Positions 7,948-16,583 of a stretch of DNA of 64,000 nucleotides are shown here, in pieces. The stretch covers positions 1-64,000 of the forward strand of contig NZ_JAJEQE010000002.1 in assembly GCF_020687205.1 (NCBI RefSeq). The letters are read 5' to 3'. Source of the stretch: Hominisplanchenecus faecis (lineage in GTDB: Bacteria > Bacillota > Clostridia > Lachnospirales > Lachnospiraceae). The stretch's first letter is position 1. Every line of letters starts with the position of its first letter. The notes beneath the pieces were generated by a model, which did not search any database, was not told where the DNA came from, and was given only the letters and a program-made list of their open reading frames with translations. The translations under genes were made by a program, and so were the position numbers.

Positions 7948-9771
7948 ATGAGGAAAATAAAGGAGAAACACATGGATATAACTTGGAAACGAAAATGGAT
8001 ATTCTGGCTGCTGCTGGCAGTGATGCTGCTGTTTTTACCGGGAAAGACATTTGCAGCAGAAAAAGAAAGCAGAGAAGCAGAGGATTCATACATTTATCAT
8101 ACGGCTTTTGATGCAAAGGCGAGCCTTAAGATCCGTCATATGAAAGATTACGGAGTACTGGATTATGAAGAAACGGTGACAGTGGAAGATTCCTGTGATT
8201 ATCTGGACGGAGATGAAAATCTGGATGAAATCCAGGCGAAAATTACAGCCTATGATGAGAAAGTTCAAAAAGTGTGTGAAGGAATGCAGGTTGTTTCCGG
8301 TACGGACACACGAGGTATTGACGGCGATACGATTAACATTGAATATGAAGATACGGAAGAAAACGGACAGACCGTTACCACCAGACATTTTTATCAGACT
8401 TACAAGATCCGGACAGACTGGGTACTGGAAAAGATGGAGATTTCGGATGTGAATATTGTGAACAGCACACTTTCCTGTTATGCCGGTGATGATCCAAAAG
8501 CAACCGCCCAAAAAGGTGACAGTGATGCTTCAAAATATGAAATAGCCTATGAACGCTGGGAAAAGCTGGAAACAAATGCACAGGGATACCTAGAACCAGT
8601 AGCGTTCTGGTATTCTGATGAGAGCCAGTATATTGCTGCAACTCCAAAATTTACCACTTTCGAATCCGGTGCAATGTATATGTATTCTGTCTTTTTAAAA
8701 ACGGTAGATGGGAATGAATTTTCAAAAGACCTGTCGCTGACATTAAATGGAAAACAGATTGACAGTCGGACCATTATTGTGGGAAATAACGGGACAACCT
8801 GTTTTGCAGATGCCCTGTACAGTGCCCGGTCCGAAGAAAAAGTAACGCCGAAGCCAATTGAAGTGATTGAAGTAAATGGAGTGGATTTTTCTTTCAAAGC
8901 GGGTGATGCTCCGAGATTCACCGGAAGTGTGTCGGAAGATGCTCTGTACTGTATCGATCACGAACGATGGAACAATTTAAAAGAAGGATGGACTTCCTCG
9001 GACTACTGGAATGGCAAGTATGGTGATTTTGACGGAAGCTGGGGTATGCCGCTCACGAAATTCAAAGCACTGGAAACCTATTATTATGGAATTTGCCTGA
9101 GCCTGTCAGCCAGAGGATATCGGGAAGGATATTATTTTGATAAAAACATAACGAAGTTGAAGATCAATGGTCGGCTGATCCCGATACCGGATCCGGAAAA
9201 CAGTTTCGATGAAACAGGGGAAATGGTATGGTTTAGCGGCATCAAAAGTATTGTGATCCCGCCGCAGGGCAGCACAGCAAATGGAAGTACAACAAATCCT
9301 TCGGATACATCACAGACATTTCCGAAAATCGGAACATGGGTCAAAACAAAGAATGCACTTTATAAAGTGACAAAAGCCGATGCAACCGGATGTACCGTAA
9401 CACTGGTAAAACCGCACAGGAAAACAAACAGTACCTTTACTGTACCGGCAACCATCAAAAGTGAGGATGGGAAAATCACATTCCGTGTAACGGAGATCAG
9501 TAAAAATGCATTTAAAAATCATGTGAAACTGAAAAAAGTCACCATCGGAAAAAATGTCAGCAAGATCGGTGCGAATGCTTTTTCCGGTTGTAAAAAACTG
9601 AAGAATATTAAGATCACATCAACACAGCTCACAAAAAAATCTATAGGAAAGAATGTGTTTAAGGGCATCGATAAAAAGGCAGTTATCAAAGTACCGAAAA
9701 AGAAACTGAAAGCCTATAAGAATATCCTCAAAGGAAAAGGACAGGCAAAAAGCGTGAAGATTAAGAAGTAA
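7948..9771 (+). CDS. Secreted surface protein with C-terminal leucine-rich (BspA-like) module
   Basis: The 607-residue product has a basic N-terminus and a signal peptide (IFWLLLAVMLLFLPGKTFAA, cleavage near residue 38). The middle (about 40-450) is unrecognised and acidic. From about residue 465 a module follows with FRVTEISKNAFKN, KKVTIGKNVSKIGANAFSGC and a Lys-rich end, typical of LRR_5/BspA-type repeats. The same module ends the GH84 enzyme at 48875-53737. Two starts each have a Shine-Dalgarno sequence: ATG 7948 (AAAGGAG, chosen) and ATG 7972 (AAAGGAG), the latter giving a more ordinary signal peptide. There is no LPXTG motif. It probably sits on the cell surface; ligand unknown. Confidence 0.82.
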   Translation: MRKIKEKHMDITWKRKWIFWLLLAVMLLFLPGKTFAAEKESREAEDSYIYHTAFDAKASLKIRHMKDYGVLDYEETVTVEDSCDYLDGDENLDEIQAKITAYDEKVQKVCEGMQVVSGTDTRGIDGDTINIEYEDTEENGQTVTTRHFYQTYKIRTDWVLEKMEISDVNIVNSTLSCYAGDDPKATAQKGDSDASKYEIAYERWEKLETNAQGYLEPVAFWYSDESQYIAATPKFTTFESGAMYMYSVFLKTVDGNEFSKDLSLTLNGKQIDSRTIIVGNNGTTCFADALYSARSEEKVTPKPIEVIEVNGVDFSFKAGDAPRFTGSVSEDALYCIDHERWNNLKEGWTSSDYWNGKYGDFDGSWGMPLTKFKALETYYYGICLSLSARGYREGYYFDKNITKLKINGRLIPIPDPENSFDETGEMVWFSGIKSIVIPPQGSTANGSTTNPSDTSQTFPKIGTWVKTKNALYKVTKADATGCTVTLVKPHRKTNSTFTVPATIKSEDGKITFRVTEISKNAFKNHVKLKKVTIGKNVSKIGANAFSGCKKLKNIKITSTQLTKKSIGKNVFKGIDKKAVIKVPKKKLKAYKNILKGKGQAKSVKIKK

Positions 9772-9802
9772 GCAAAAAGAACAAAATAAAATAAAATACA
9801 TG

Positions 9803-9828
9803 CAGCGGGTGGAGAAATCCATCCGCTG
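9803..9828 (+). terminator. Hairpin after the surface protein gene
   Basis: CAGCGGGTGGA pairs with TCCATCCGCTG around a GAAA loop, 31 bases after the stop codon. The following T-tract is poor (TTACATCTT), so termination may be weak or factor-assisted. Confidence 0.5.
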
Positions 9829-9835
9829 TTACATC

Positions 9836-9864
9836 TTGTGAAAGAACAAAATTGATGCTAAGAT
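9836..9864 (+). promoter_or_regulatory. Probable promoter reading into the palindromic element and MNT gene
   Basis: TTGTGA (9836-9841), 17 bases, TAAGAT (9859-9864) with an extended TG at 9856-9857. The transcript would start just before the palindromic element at 9873 and continue into the nucleotidyltransferase gene. Confidence 0.5.
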
Positions 9865-9872
9865 GAAGTAAG

Positions 9873-10066
9873 GATGTTGGGGTCAAAAGACCCAAACTAT
9901 GATGCCTACGGATTGTTCCGTGCTTCGCACTCCTACAATCCTCTCCAATATTCGCATATCGTGGGATTATCATCCCACTTTTATGCTCATATCGGGGCGG
10001 GTCCCAAGGTCTTTCATCCACTTATGAGCAAGCTCATGTGGATTTAGACCTTTTGACCCTGGCATC
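9873..10066. mobile_element. MITE-like element with terminal inverted repeats
   Basis: The 194-base element is bounded by 17-base terminal inverted repeats (9873-9889 and 10050-10066) that match at 14 positions and share GGGTCAAAAG perfectly. Inside are further perfect palindromes, including GTGGGAT/ATCCCAC near 9960-9980 and a nested stem with ATGAGC/GCTCAT flanked by ATCCAC/GTGGAT. It has no coding capacity. A single related end (15 of 17 positions) lies in the argG leader at 15205-15221. This region fills the gap between the surface protein gene and the MNT gene. No flanking target duplication is obvious. Confidence 0.6.
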
Positions 10067-10136
10067 AAGTAAGATATATATCAAAGAATCCTTAAAGATT
10101 GTAAGCGTGAATGGAAAGAAACGGAGGTGTGATTTT

Positions 10137-10478
10137 ATGTGTACAAAAAATGATCTGAATTATATTTTAAAAAAAATAGTGCAAATATATCGTTCGGTAT
10201 ATGGAGAAAAACTTGTTCAGGTTATTTTGTATGGATCTTATGCCAGAGGTGACTATGATAGTGATTCAGATATTGATATTGTTGCGATTGTTCATGGAGA
10301 CAGAAAAATATTGCAGGAGCAATTAAAGAAAGTATGGGATTCTTCCTGCGAACTGGAACTTGAATATGAAACAATACTTTCACCAACGGTAATTCCATAT
10401 GAGGAATTCCAACGATATCAGAAGGAGCTTCCGTACTATCGCAATATTGCACAGGAAGGAGTGATCGTGGTTGCCTGA
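10137..10478 (+). CDS. MNT-type nucleotidyltransferase (minimal NTase, orphan antitoxin-like)
   Basis: The 113-residue protein has the DNA polymerase beta-like NTase signature GSYARGDYDSDSDIDI (G-S-x9-DxD) at about residue 37-52. This size and motif fit the MNT partner of HEPN/MNT toxin-antitoxin pairs, in which MNT AMPylates the HEPN RNase. The start is ATG 10137, eight bases after GGAGGT; a longer frame from 10038 lies in the palindromic element and is rejected. No intact HEPN gene follows; only a 27-codon frame overlaps the stop (10471-10554). It may be a decayed or solitary antitoxin. Confidence 0.82.
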   Translation: MCTKNDLNYILKKIVQIYRSVYGEKLVQVILYGSYARGDYDSDSDIDIVAIVHGDRKILQEQLKKVWDSSCELELEYETILSPTVIPYEEFQRYQKELPYYRNIAQEGVIVVA

Positions 10479-10554
10479 TAGTCGAAAAGAATTGAACAGT
10501 ATTTGCAAAACAAAATATAGTAGAGTTACATTCAGAAAGGATAGATTACCATGA
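10471..10554 (+). pseudogene. Possible remnant of a HEPN partner gene
   Basis: A frame beginning TTG at 10471 overlaps the MNT stop by eight bases and reads LPDSRKELNSICKTKY and on to a stop at 10552-10554 overlapping the next gene's start. HEPN genes commonly overlap their MNT partner in this way and start with a short polar run. Only the position and about ten residues support this, so it is a weak inference; it could equally be chance. Confidence 0.25.
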
Positions 10555-11054
10555 AAACACTGATCGTAGTAGATATGCAGAATGATTTTATTGACGGTTC
10601 ATTAGGAACGAAAGAAGCACAGGCAATCGTGCCGAATGTAAAGAAAAAAATCCAGGAATACAAAAATCGAGGGGATGAGATCATCTTTACGAGAGATACG
10701 CACCAGAGTGATTATCTGGACACACCGGAGGGCAAAAAGCTTCTGGTTGTGCACTGCATCGAGGGAACAAAGGGATGGCAGATCGCAGATGGTCTGGAAG
10801 TAGAAGGCTGTACTTACATTGATAAGCCGACTTTCGGATGGACGCACTGGAATGAAAGAACGTTTCAGGAGATTGAGATGGTCGGACTTTGCACGGATAT
10901 CTGCGTGGTATCGAATGCTCTGATCCTCAAAGCAACGTTTCCATCTGTGGAGATTACGGTGGATGCGAGTTGCTGTGCGGGAGTGACACCTCAGACACAT
11001 CTGGCAGCTCTTGAGACTATGAAGATGTGTCAGATCCTTGTGACAGGAGAATAA
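10551..11054 (+). CDS. Isochorismatase-family cysteine hydrolase (nicotinamidase-like)
   Basis: The 167-residue protein opens with LIVVDMQNDFIDGSL, giving the catalytic Asp9, and has DKPTFGWTHW (family Lys near residue 85) and the nucleophile region VGLCTDICVVSNA (Cys about 113). These form the Asp-Lys-Cys triad of the isochorismatase/nicotinamidase superfamily. RDTHQSDYLDT is the metal-proximal loop found in nicotinamidases, although the typical DxHxxxH triplet is only partly preserved (DTHQSDY). Nicotinamide deamidation is possible but not shown. The start is ATG with AGAAAGGA upstream. The gene appears to stand alone between the MNT locus and enolase. Confidence 0.88.
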   Translation: MKTLIVVDMQNDFIDGSLGTKEAQAIVPNVKKKIQEYKNRGDEIIFTRDTHQSDYLDTPEGKKLLVVHCIEGTKGWQIADGLEVEGCTYIDKPTFGWTHWNERTFQEIEMVGLCTDICVVSNALILKATFPSVEITVDASCCAGVTPQTHLAALETMKMCQILVTGE

Positions 11055-11143
11055 AGTATGGCAGAAGTTGATCTGCAGCGATGACAGTGAATGATAACCT
11101 ATGAAATTGATAAAACTTTCTCAATCTAAGGAAGAAGTTCGTC

Positions 11144-12594
<1,451 letters not shown>

Positions 12595-12617
12595 TAAGAG
12601 ATCAACAAATCACACTT

Positions 12618-12794
12618 CAAGAATGCCTCTGGCATTCTTGCTGCGAGGTGCACGTCATGCATTGCATGACATATTCTTCTGTGCACCTCTGCAATCCGCC
12701 GGAGGCTATATCAGATGGGAGATTGAATCCCGCCACTGATACAAGTTTGTTGCTCGCCGCCTACAGAGGTGGGAGTCATCTCACATCTGATATA
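12618..12794. repeat. Highly palindromic repeat element A
   Basis: Three structures follow each other in 177 bases. CAAGAATGCC/GGCATTCTTG (12618-12640) is a perfect 10-base stem with a 3-base loop. GAGGTGCACGTCATGC (12645-12660) pairs completely with GCATGAC (12664-12670) plus GTGCACCTC (12681-12689). TATATCAGATG (12707-12717) is inverted at 12784-12794. The stems lack T-tracts, so these are not ordinary terminators. Shorter relatives occur at 13731-13753 and 15411-15454. The element fills the gap between enolase and the convergent LysR gene. Confidence 0.7.
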
Positions 12795-12809
12795 CATACT
12801 TCCTGTAAT

Positions 12810-13700
12810 CTACATGTTTGCCGTCTGCAAAGCATCCATAAGCTTGCGGACGGCAATGCTTTTTGGCCGGTTTTTGTCCCAGATCAGGCAAATTTCGCGT
12901 TCCGGCATTCTTGAGGTGAGGTGGAGCTGTACCACTTCGCCTTTTTTAATGGCTTCTTTTGCCAGTGCCTCCGGATAAAATCCGATTCCGAGGTTGTGCC
13001 TGATCATCGGCAGGATCTGATCTGCGGTAGCGGCTTCGATATCCGGATAGAACGGCAGATCATGCTGCAGAAAGTAATTGATATGCATTTCTCTTGTTCC
13101 AGTATTTTGTCCGAGAGAAATAAACGGAATGTCCGTAAGCTCTGAGAGATGATGGATTTTAGAGGAAAAATCAGCGTATTTTGGCCCGGCGAGCAGAATC
13201 TCACGGAAGGAAGCAAGCGTATAATGACGCATGGATTTTTTCAGCTTGAGCGGTGTTGTGACAACAGAAATATCGGCCAGTCCGTTTTCCAGTGCCTGAA
13301 TGGACTGAGGGGTGGAGAAATTGGAAATTTTCAGGCGGACTCCCGGATACTGTGCGTGAAAGGTCTCCAGTCGGTCAAGCAGCAGCAGTCGCAGAGCTGT
13401 CTCGCTTGCACCGATCGTGATCAGACCGCTCTCCAGACTTTTGTCTTTTTTCAGCTCGGATTCTGCAGTAGAGAGCTGCTCGTAAGCGATCGCGACATGC
13501 TGGAATAGTTTTTCTCCCTCAGGTGTCAGTGTTACTCCACGGTTGGAGCGTACAAACAGTTTACATTCCAGTTCATTCTCCAGAATGTTCATGCAGCGGG
13601 TGATATTTGGCTGATTGTTATTTAAAATCTCGGCAGCTTTTGTAAAACTTTTATATTGGGCTACAAAATAAAAAAAACGATAATATTCAAAACTGACCAT
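12810..13700 (-). CDS. LysR family transcriptional regulator
   Basis: The 296-residue protein has the N-terminal winged HTH of LysR regulators: FYFVAQYKSFTKAAEILNNN, then a recognition helix (PNITRCMNILENEL) and LFVRSNRGVTLTPEG, over residues 4-62. The substrate-binding domain begins near residue 90 (LITIGASETALRLLL). The start at 13700 is fixed by AGGAGGTTTGC before ATG; the 32 upstream in-frame codons run through the repeat at 13731-13753 and are rejected. It is convergent with enolase and lies upstream of argG on the same strand side, but nothing in the sequence ties it to either. Effector unknown. Confidence 0.93.
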   Translation of the reverse strand: MVSFEYYRFFYFVAQYKSFTKAAEILNNNQPNITRCMNILENELECKLFVRSNRGVTLTPEGEKLFQHVAIAYEQLSTAESELKKDKSLESGLITIGASETALRLLLLDRLETFHAQYPGVRLKISNFSTPQSIQALENGLADISVVTTPLKLKKSMRHYTLASFREILLAGPKYADFSSKIHHLSELTDIPFISLGQNTGTREMHINYFLQHDLPFYPDIEAATADQILPMIRHNLGIGFYPEALAKEAIKKGEVVQLHLTSRMPEREICLIWDKNRPKSIAVRKLMDALQTANM

Positions 13701-13730
13701 GCAAACCTCCTGTTTATTTTGACGTTCAAA

Positions 13731-13753
13731 AATGCCTCTGCAATCCGCCGGAT
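13731..13753. repeat. Short relative of repeat A
   Basis: AATGCCTCTG joined directly to CAATCCGCCGGA. The block 13735-13752 matches 12686-12703 of element A exactly over 18 bases, and AATGCCTCTG also matches its first hairpin. It looks like an internally deleted copy. Confidence 0.55.
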
Positions 13754-13782
13754 CTGTTCTGTTTTGGGATAATCTGAAATCT

Positions 13783-13813
13783 GAAAAAGGAAGCACTTTT
13801 GCAGTGCTCCCTT
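13783..13813 (-). terminator. Intrinsic terminator of argG
   Basis: On the minus strand GGGAGCACT-gcaaa-AGTGCTTCC is followed by a T-run. It lies about 65 bases past the argG stop. Confidence 0.8.
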
Positions 13814-13877
13814 ATATTCAGGTTACTTGTGAAGTCACAGAACATCGCCGGACTTCGGATGAAAAATATTTACAGAA

Positions 13878-15110
13878 TTATTCACCAAGGTTTTTCTTTT
13901 CTACTTCAGCGAGCATCATAGCACGTACTTTCAGAGGCAGACCAAACAGGGTGATAAATCCACTTGCATCATTGTGATCGTACATATCACCGGTTGTGAA
14001 GGATGCTAAAGATTCATTGTACAGGCTGTATGGAGAAGTTGTGCCGGCTTTGATGATGTTTCCTTTGTAAAGTTTGAATTTAACTTCACCGGTTACATAT
14101 TTCTGTGTTACTTCAACGAAAGCCTGGATTGCCTCACGCAGCGGTGTGAACCATTTTCCTTCGTATACAACCTGAGCAAACTGGCTGCCGAGTTTTTTCT
14201 TTGTTTCCATGGTTTCACGGTCCAGAGTCAGTTCTTCGAGCTGTTCATGGGCTGCCATCAGGATGGTTCCGCCCGGTGTCTCATATACACCACGGGATTT
14301 CATACCAACAACACGGTTTTCTACGATATCTACGATACCGATACCATGTTTACCTCCAAGAGCGTTCAGCTCTGTGATGATCTCAGAAACTTTCATGGCT
14401 TTTCCGTTCAGTGTTTTCGGAACCCCCTGTTCAAAAGTCATGGTAACATATTCACCTTTTTCCGGAGCCTGTTCCGGTGTCACGCCAAGCACCAGCATGT
14501 TTTCGAAGTTTGGCTCGTTTGCCGGATCTTCCAGCTCCAGACCTTCGTGGCTGATGTGCCATAAGTTACGGTCACGGCTGTAGCTGTGGCTGTGGTCGAA
14601 CGGCAGGTCGATACCGTGTTTTTTACAGTATTCGATCTCGTCTTCACGGGACTGGATGGTCCATACATCGGTCATACGCCATGGAGCGATGATCTTCAGA
14701 TCCGGAGCCAGTGCCTTGATTGCCAGTTCGAAACGAATCTGGTCATTACCTTTACCGGTAGCACCGTGGCAGATGGTAGTAGCACCTTCTTTACGTGCGA
14801 TCTCAACCAGTTTCTTTGCGATAACCGGACGTGCCATGGAAGTACCAAGCAGGTATTTGTGCTCATAAACTGCACCGGCTTTTACGCAAGGCATGATGAA
14901 ATCGTCACAGAATTCATCAATGATATTTTCAATATATAATTTAGAAGCACCGGACAGTTTTGCTCTCTCTTCCAGACCATCCAGCTCGTTACCCTGTCCG
15001 CAGTCGATGCAGCAGCAGATAACTTCATAGTCAAAGGTTTCCTTTAACCAAGGGATCAGTGTGGTGGTATCGAGACCGCCTGAATATGCCAGAACTACTT
15101 TTTCTTTCAT
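13878..15110 (-). CDS. argG: Argininosuccinate synthase
   Basis: The 410-residue enzyme joins citrulline and aspartate with ATP, the penultimate step of arginine synthesis. The P-loop-like pyrophosphatase motif [11 protein letters not shown] is at residues 8-18; [27 protein letters not shown] and [13 protein letters not shown] are family signatures. Length is normal. The start has AGGAGGAATACATATC before ATG. It is divergent from argCJBD, with which it shares a 408-base control region, and ends in its own terminator. argH and argF are not in the window. Confidence 0.97.
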   Translation of the reverse strand: MKEKVVLAYSGGLDTTTLIPWLKETFDYEVICCCIDCGQGNELDGLEERAKLSGASKLYIENIIDEFCDDFIMPCVKAGAVYEHKYLLGTSMARPVIAKKLVEIARKEGATTICHGATGKGNDQIRFELAIKALAPDLKIIAPWRMTDVWTIQSREDEIEYCKKHGIDLPFDHSHSYSRDRNLWHISHEGLELEDPANEPNFENMLVLGVTPEQAPEKGEYVTMTFEQGVPKTLNGKAMKVSEIITELNALGGKHGIGIVDIVENRVVGMKSRGVYETPGGTILMAAHEQLEELTLDRETMETKKKLGSQFAQVVYEGKWFTPLREAIQAFVEVTQKYVTGEVKFKLYKGNIIKAGTTSPYSLYNESLASFTTGDMYDHNDASGFITLFGLPLKVRAMMLAEVEKKNLGE

Positions 15111-15162
15111 GATATGTATTCCTCCTGAAATTTATGATCATTTTGTAAGTCAAAGACAAAAG

Positions 15163-15221
15163 AGCCATAAAACCACTCTTGTGCAAGTACATCGTGGTTT
15201 TTGGCTTTCGACCCTGGTATC
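15163..15221 (-). promoter_or_regulatory. argG leader hairpin, possible attenuator, next to a solo MITE-type end
   Basis: In the argG leader (minus strand) AGCCAAAAACCAC pairs with GTGGTTTTATGGCT (15163-15206) and is followed by CTTTTGTCTTTG, a T-rich stretch. It could terminate early transcripts. The first transcribed bases (15205-15221) match the ends of the element at 9873-10066 in 15 of 17 positions. No T-box sequence or arginine-rich leader peptide is present. Confidence 0.4.
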
Positions 15222-15225
15222 ATAC

Positions 15226-15254
15226 ACTATACAACAGTTATCATAATTATGCAA
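15226..15254 (-). promoter_or_regulatory. argG promoter
   Basis: Minus strand TTGCAT (15249-15254), 17 bases, TATAGT (15226-15231). The leader to the argG ATG is about 110 bases. Confidence 0.65.
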
Positions 15255-15290
15255 GTGAAAAAACGAAAAAGTTGTAAAAACAGCTGTAAA

Positions 15291-15327
15291 ATGAATAATA
15301 TACATTGCGTATGAATAAAAATACAAT
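15291..15327. promoter_or_regulatory. Tandem ARG boxes (ArgR/AhrC operators)
   Basis: ATGAATAATATACATTG (15291-15307) and TATGAATAAAAATACAAT (15310-15327) lie side by side. The second fits the Bacillus AhrC consensus CATGAATAAAAATKCAAK at all but the first base. They sit between the divergent argG and argC promoters and could control both. Binding by an arginine repressor is inferred; the regulator gene is not in the window. Confidence 0.75.
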
Positions 15328-15346
15328 AAAAATACAAAGAAAACTC

Positions 15347-15375
15347 TTTACTTATAAAGAAAACTGGTATATGAT
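15347..15375 (+). promoter_or_regulatory. argCJBD promoter
   Basis: TTTACT (15347-15352), 17 bases, TATGAT (15370-15375), 19 bases downstream of the second ARG box. The leader then crosses an ATTCGC/GCGAAT stem (15388-15402) and a repeat-A relative. Confidence 0.55.
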
Positions 15376-15410
15376 AAGAAAGATTTCATTCGCACAGCGA
15401 ATTTTTATGA

Positions 15411-15454
15411 ATCTGCCGGAGACTGCATCAGATGGGCGGCACCTCACATTTGAC
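15411..15454. repeat. Relative of repeat A in the argC leader
   Basis: ATCTGCCGGAGACTGCATCAGATGGG resembles 12694-12719 of element A (about 80 percent by eye), and CTCACATTTGACA resembles its right end (12780-12792), with the middle missing. It looks like a deletion derivative inserted in the argC leader. Confidence 0.5.
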
Positions 15455-15518
15455 AGAAAAGGAAAAGAAGAATGATCCGGACAGAAAAGATATATTAGGT
15501 TGAAAGGAGAATGTTGAT

Positions 15519-16559
15519 ATGATAAAAGCCGGAATAATAGGAGCAACCGGATATGCAGGAGGCGAGCTTGTCCGTCTTCTCCTTAACCATAAAGAAGCAG
15601 AGATTGCGTGGTATGGTTCCAGAAGTTATGTGGATCAGAGATACAGCAGTGTTTACCAGAATATGTTCCAGATCGTGGATGCAAAATGTCTGGATGACAA
15701 TATGGAGCAGCTGGCAAAAGAGGTAGATGTGATTTTCACAGCAACACCGCAGGGGTTGTGTGCATCTCTTATAAATGAAGGGATTTTAAGTCAGGCAAAA
15801 GTGATCGATCTAAGTGCGGACTTCCGTATCAAAGACCGGAAGACTTATGAGCAGTGGTATAATCTGGAACACAAAGCACCGCAGTTTATTGAGGAAGCTG
15901 TTTACGGACTGTGTGAGATCAACCGGGAGGATATCAAAAAGGCAAGACTGATCGCAAATCCGGGATGCTATCCGACATGCAGCACCCTGTCCATTTATCC
16001 ATTATTAAAGGAAGGCATTATTGATGGAAATACCGTTATCATTGATGCTAAATCCGGTACTTCCGGAGCAGGACGCAGTGCCAAGGTTGCAAACCTTTAC
16101 TGTGAAGTCAATGAGAACATCAAAGCATACGGTGTTGCAACACACAGACACACACCGGAGATCGAAGAGCAGTTAGGTTATGCCGCCGGTTATCCGATCC
16201 ATATTAATTTTACACCGCATCTGGTTCCGATGAACCGCGGTATTCTGGTTACTGCTTATGCATCTCTGAAAAAAGAGGTGACTTACGAAGAAGTTAAGGC
16301 GATCTATGATGCTTATTACGGAAAAGAACAGTTTGTACGTGTTCTGGATAAGGATGTCTGCCCGGAGACGAAGTGGGTAGAAGGAAGCAATTATGTGGAT
16401 GTAAACTTCAAACTGGATCCGAGAACAAACCGTGTGATCATGATGGGGGCAATGGACAATCTGGTGAAAGGTGCAGCCGGTCAGGCCGTGCAGAATATGA
16501 ACCTGATGTTTGGATTTGCCGAGAACGAAGGCCTTCAGGGCGTACCAATGTTCCCATAA
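15519..16559 (+). CDS. argC: N-acetyl-gamma-glutamyl-phosphate reductase
   Basis: The 346-residue NADPH-dependent enzyme reduces N-acetylglutamyl phosphate to the semialdehyde. It has the N-terminal nucleotide-binding GIIGATGYAGGELVRLL, the catalytic cysteine in IANPGCYPTCS (about residue 149), and a conserved His in HRHTPEIEEQL. The start has AAAGGAG upstream. It is first in argCJBD, 24 bases before argJ. Confidence 0.97.
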   Translation: MIKAGIIGATGYAGGELVRLLLNHKEAEIAWYGSRSYVDQRYSSVYQNMFQIVDAKCLDDNMEQLAKEVDVIFTATPQGLCASLINEGILSQAKVIDLSADFRIKDRKTYEQWYNLEHKAPQFIEEAVYGLCEINREDIKKARLIANPGCYPTCSTLSIYPLLKEGIIDGNTVIIDAKSGTSGAGRSAKVANLYCEVNENIKAYGVATHRHTPEIEEQLGYAAGYPIHINFTPHLVPMNRGILVTAYASLKKEVTYEEVKAIYDAYYGKEQFVRVLDKDVCPETKWVEGSNYVDVNFKLDPRTNRVIMMGAMDNLVKGAAGQAVQNMNLMFGFAENEGLQGVPMFP

Positions 16560-16583
16560 AACAGAGAAAGGTCGTGAGCATAG

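Noticed and set aside
15111-15225. T-box or riboswitch in the argG leader
   Set aside because: The T-box consensus AGGGTGG is absent and no known ligand fold is visible; only a simple hairpin is supported.
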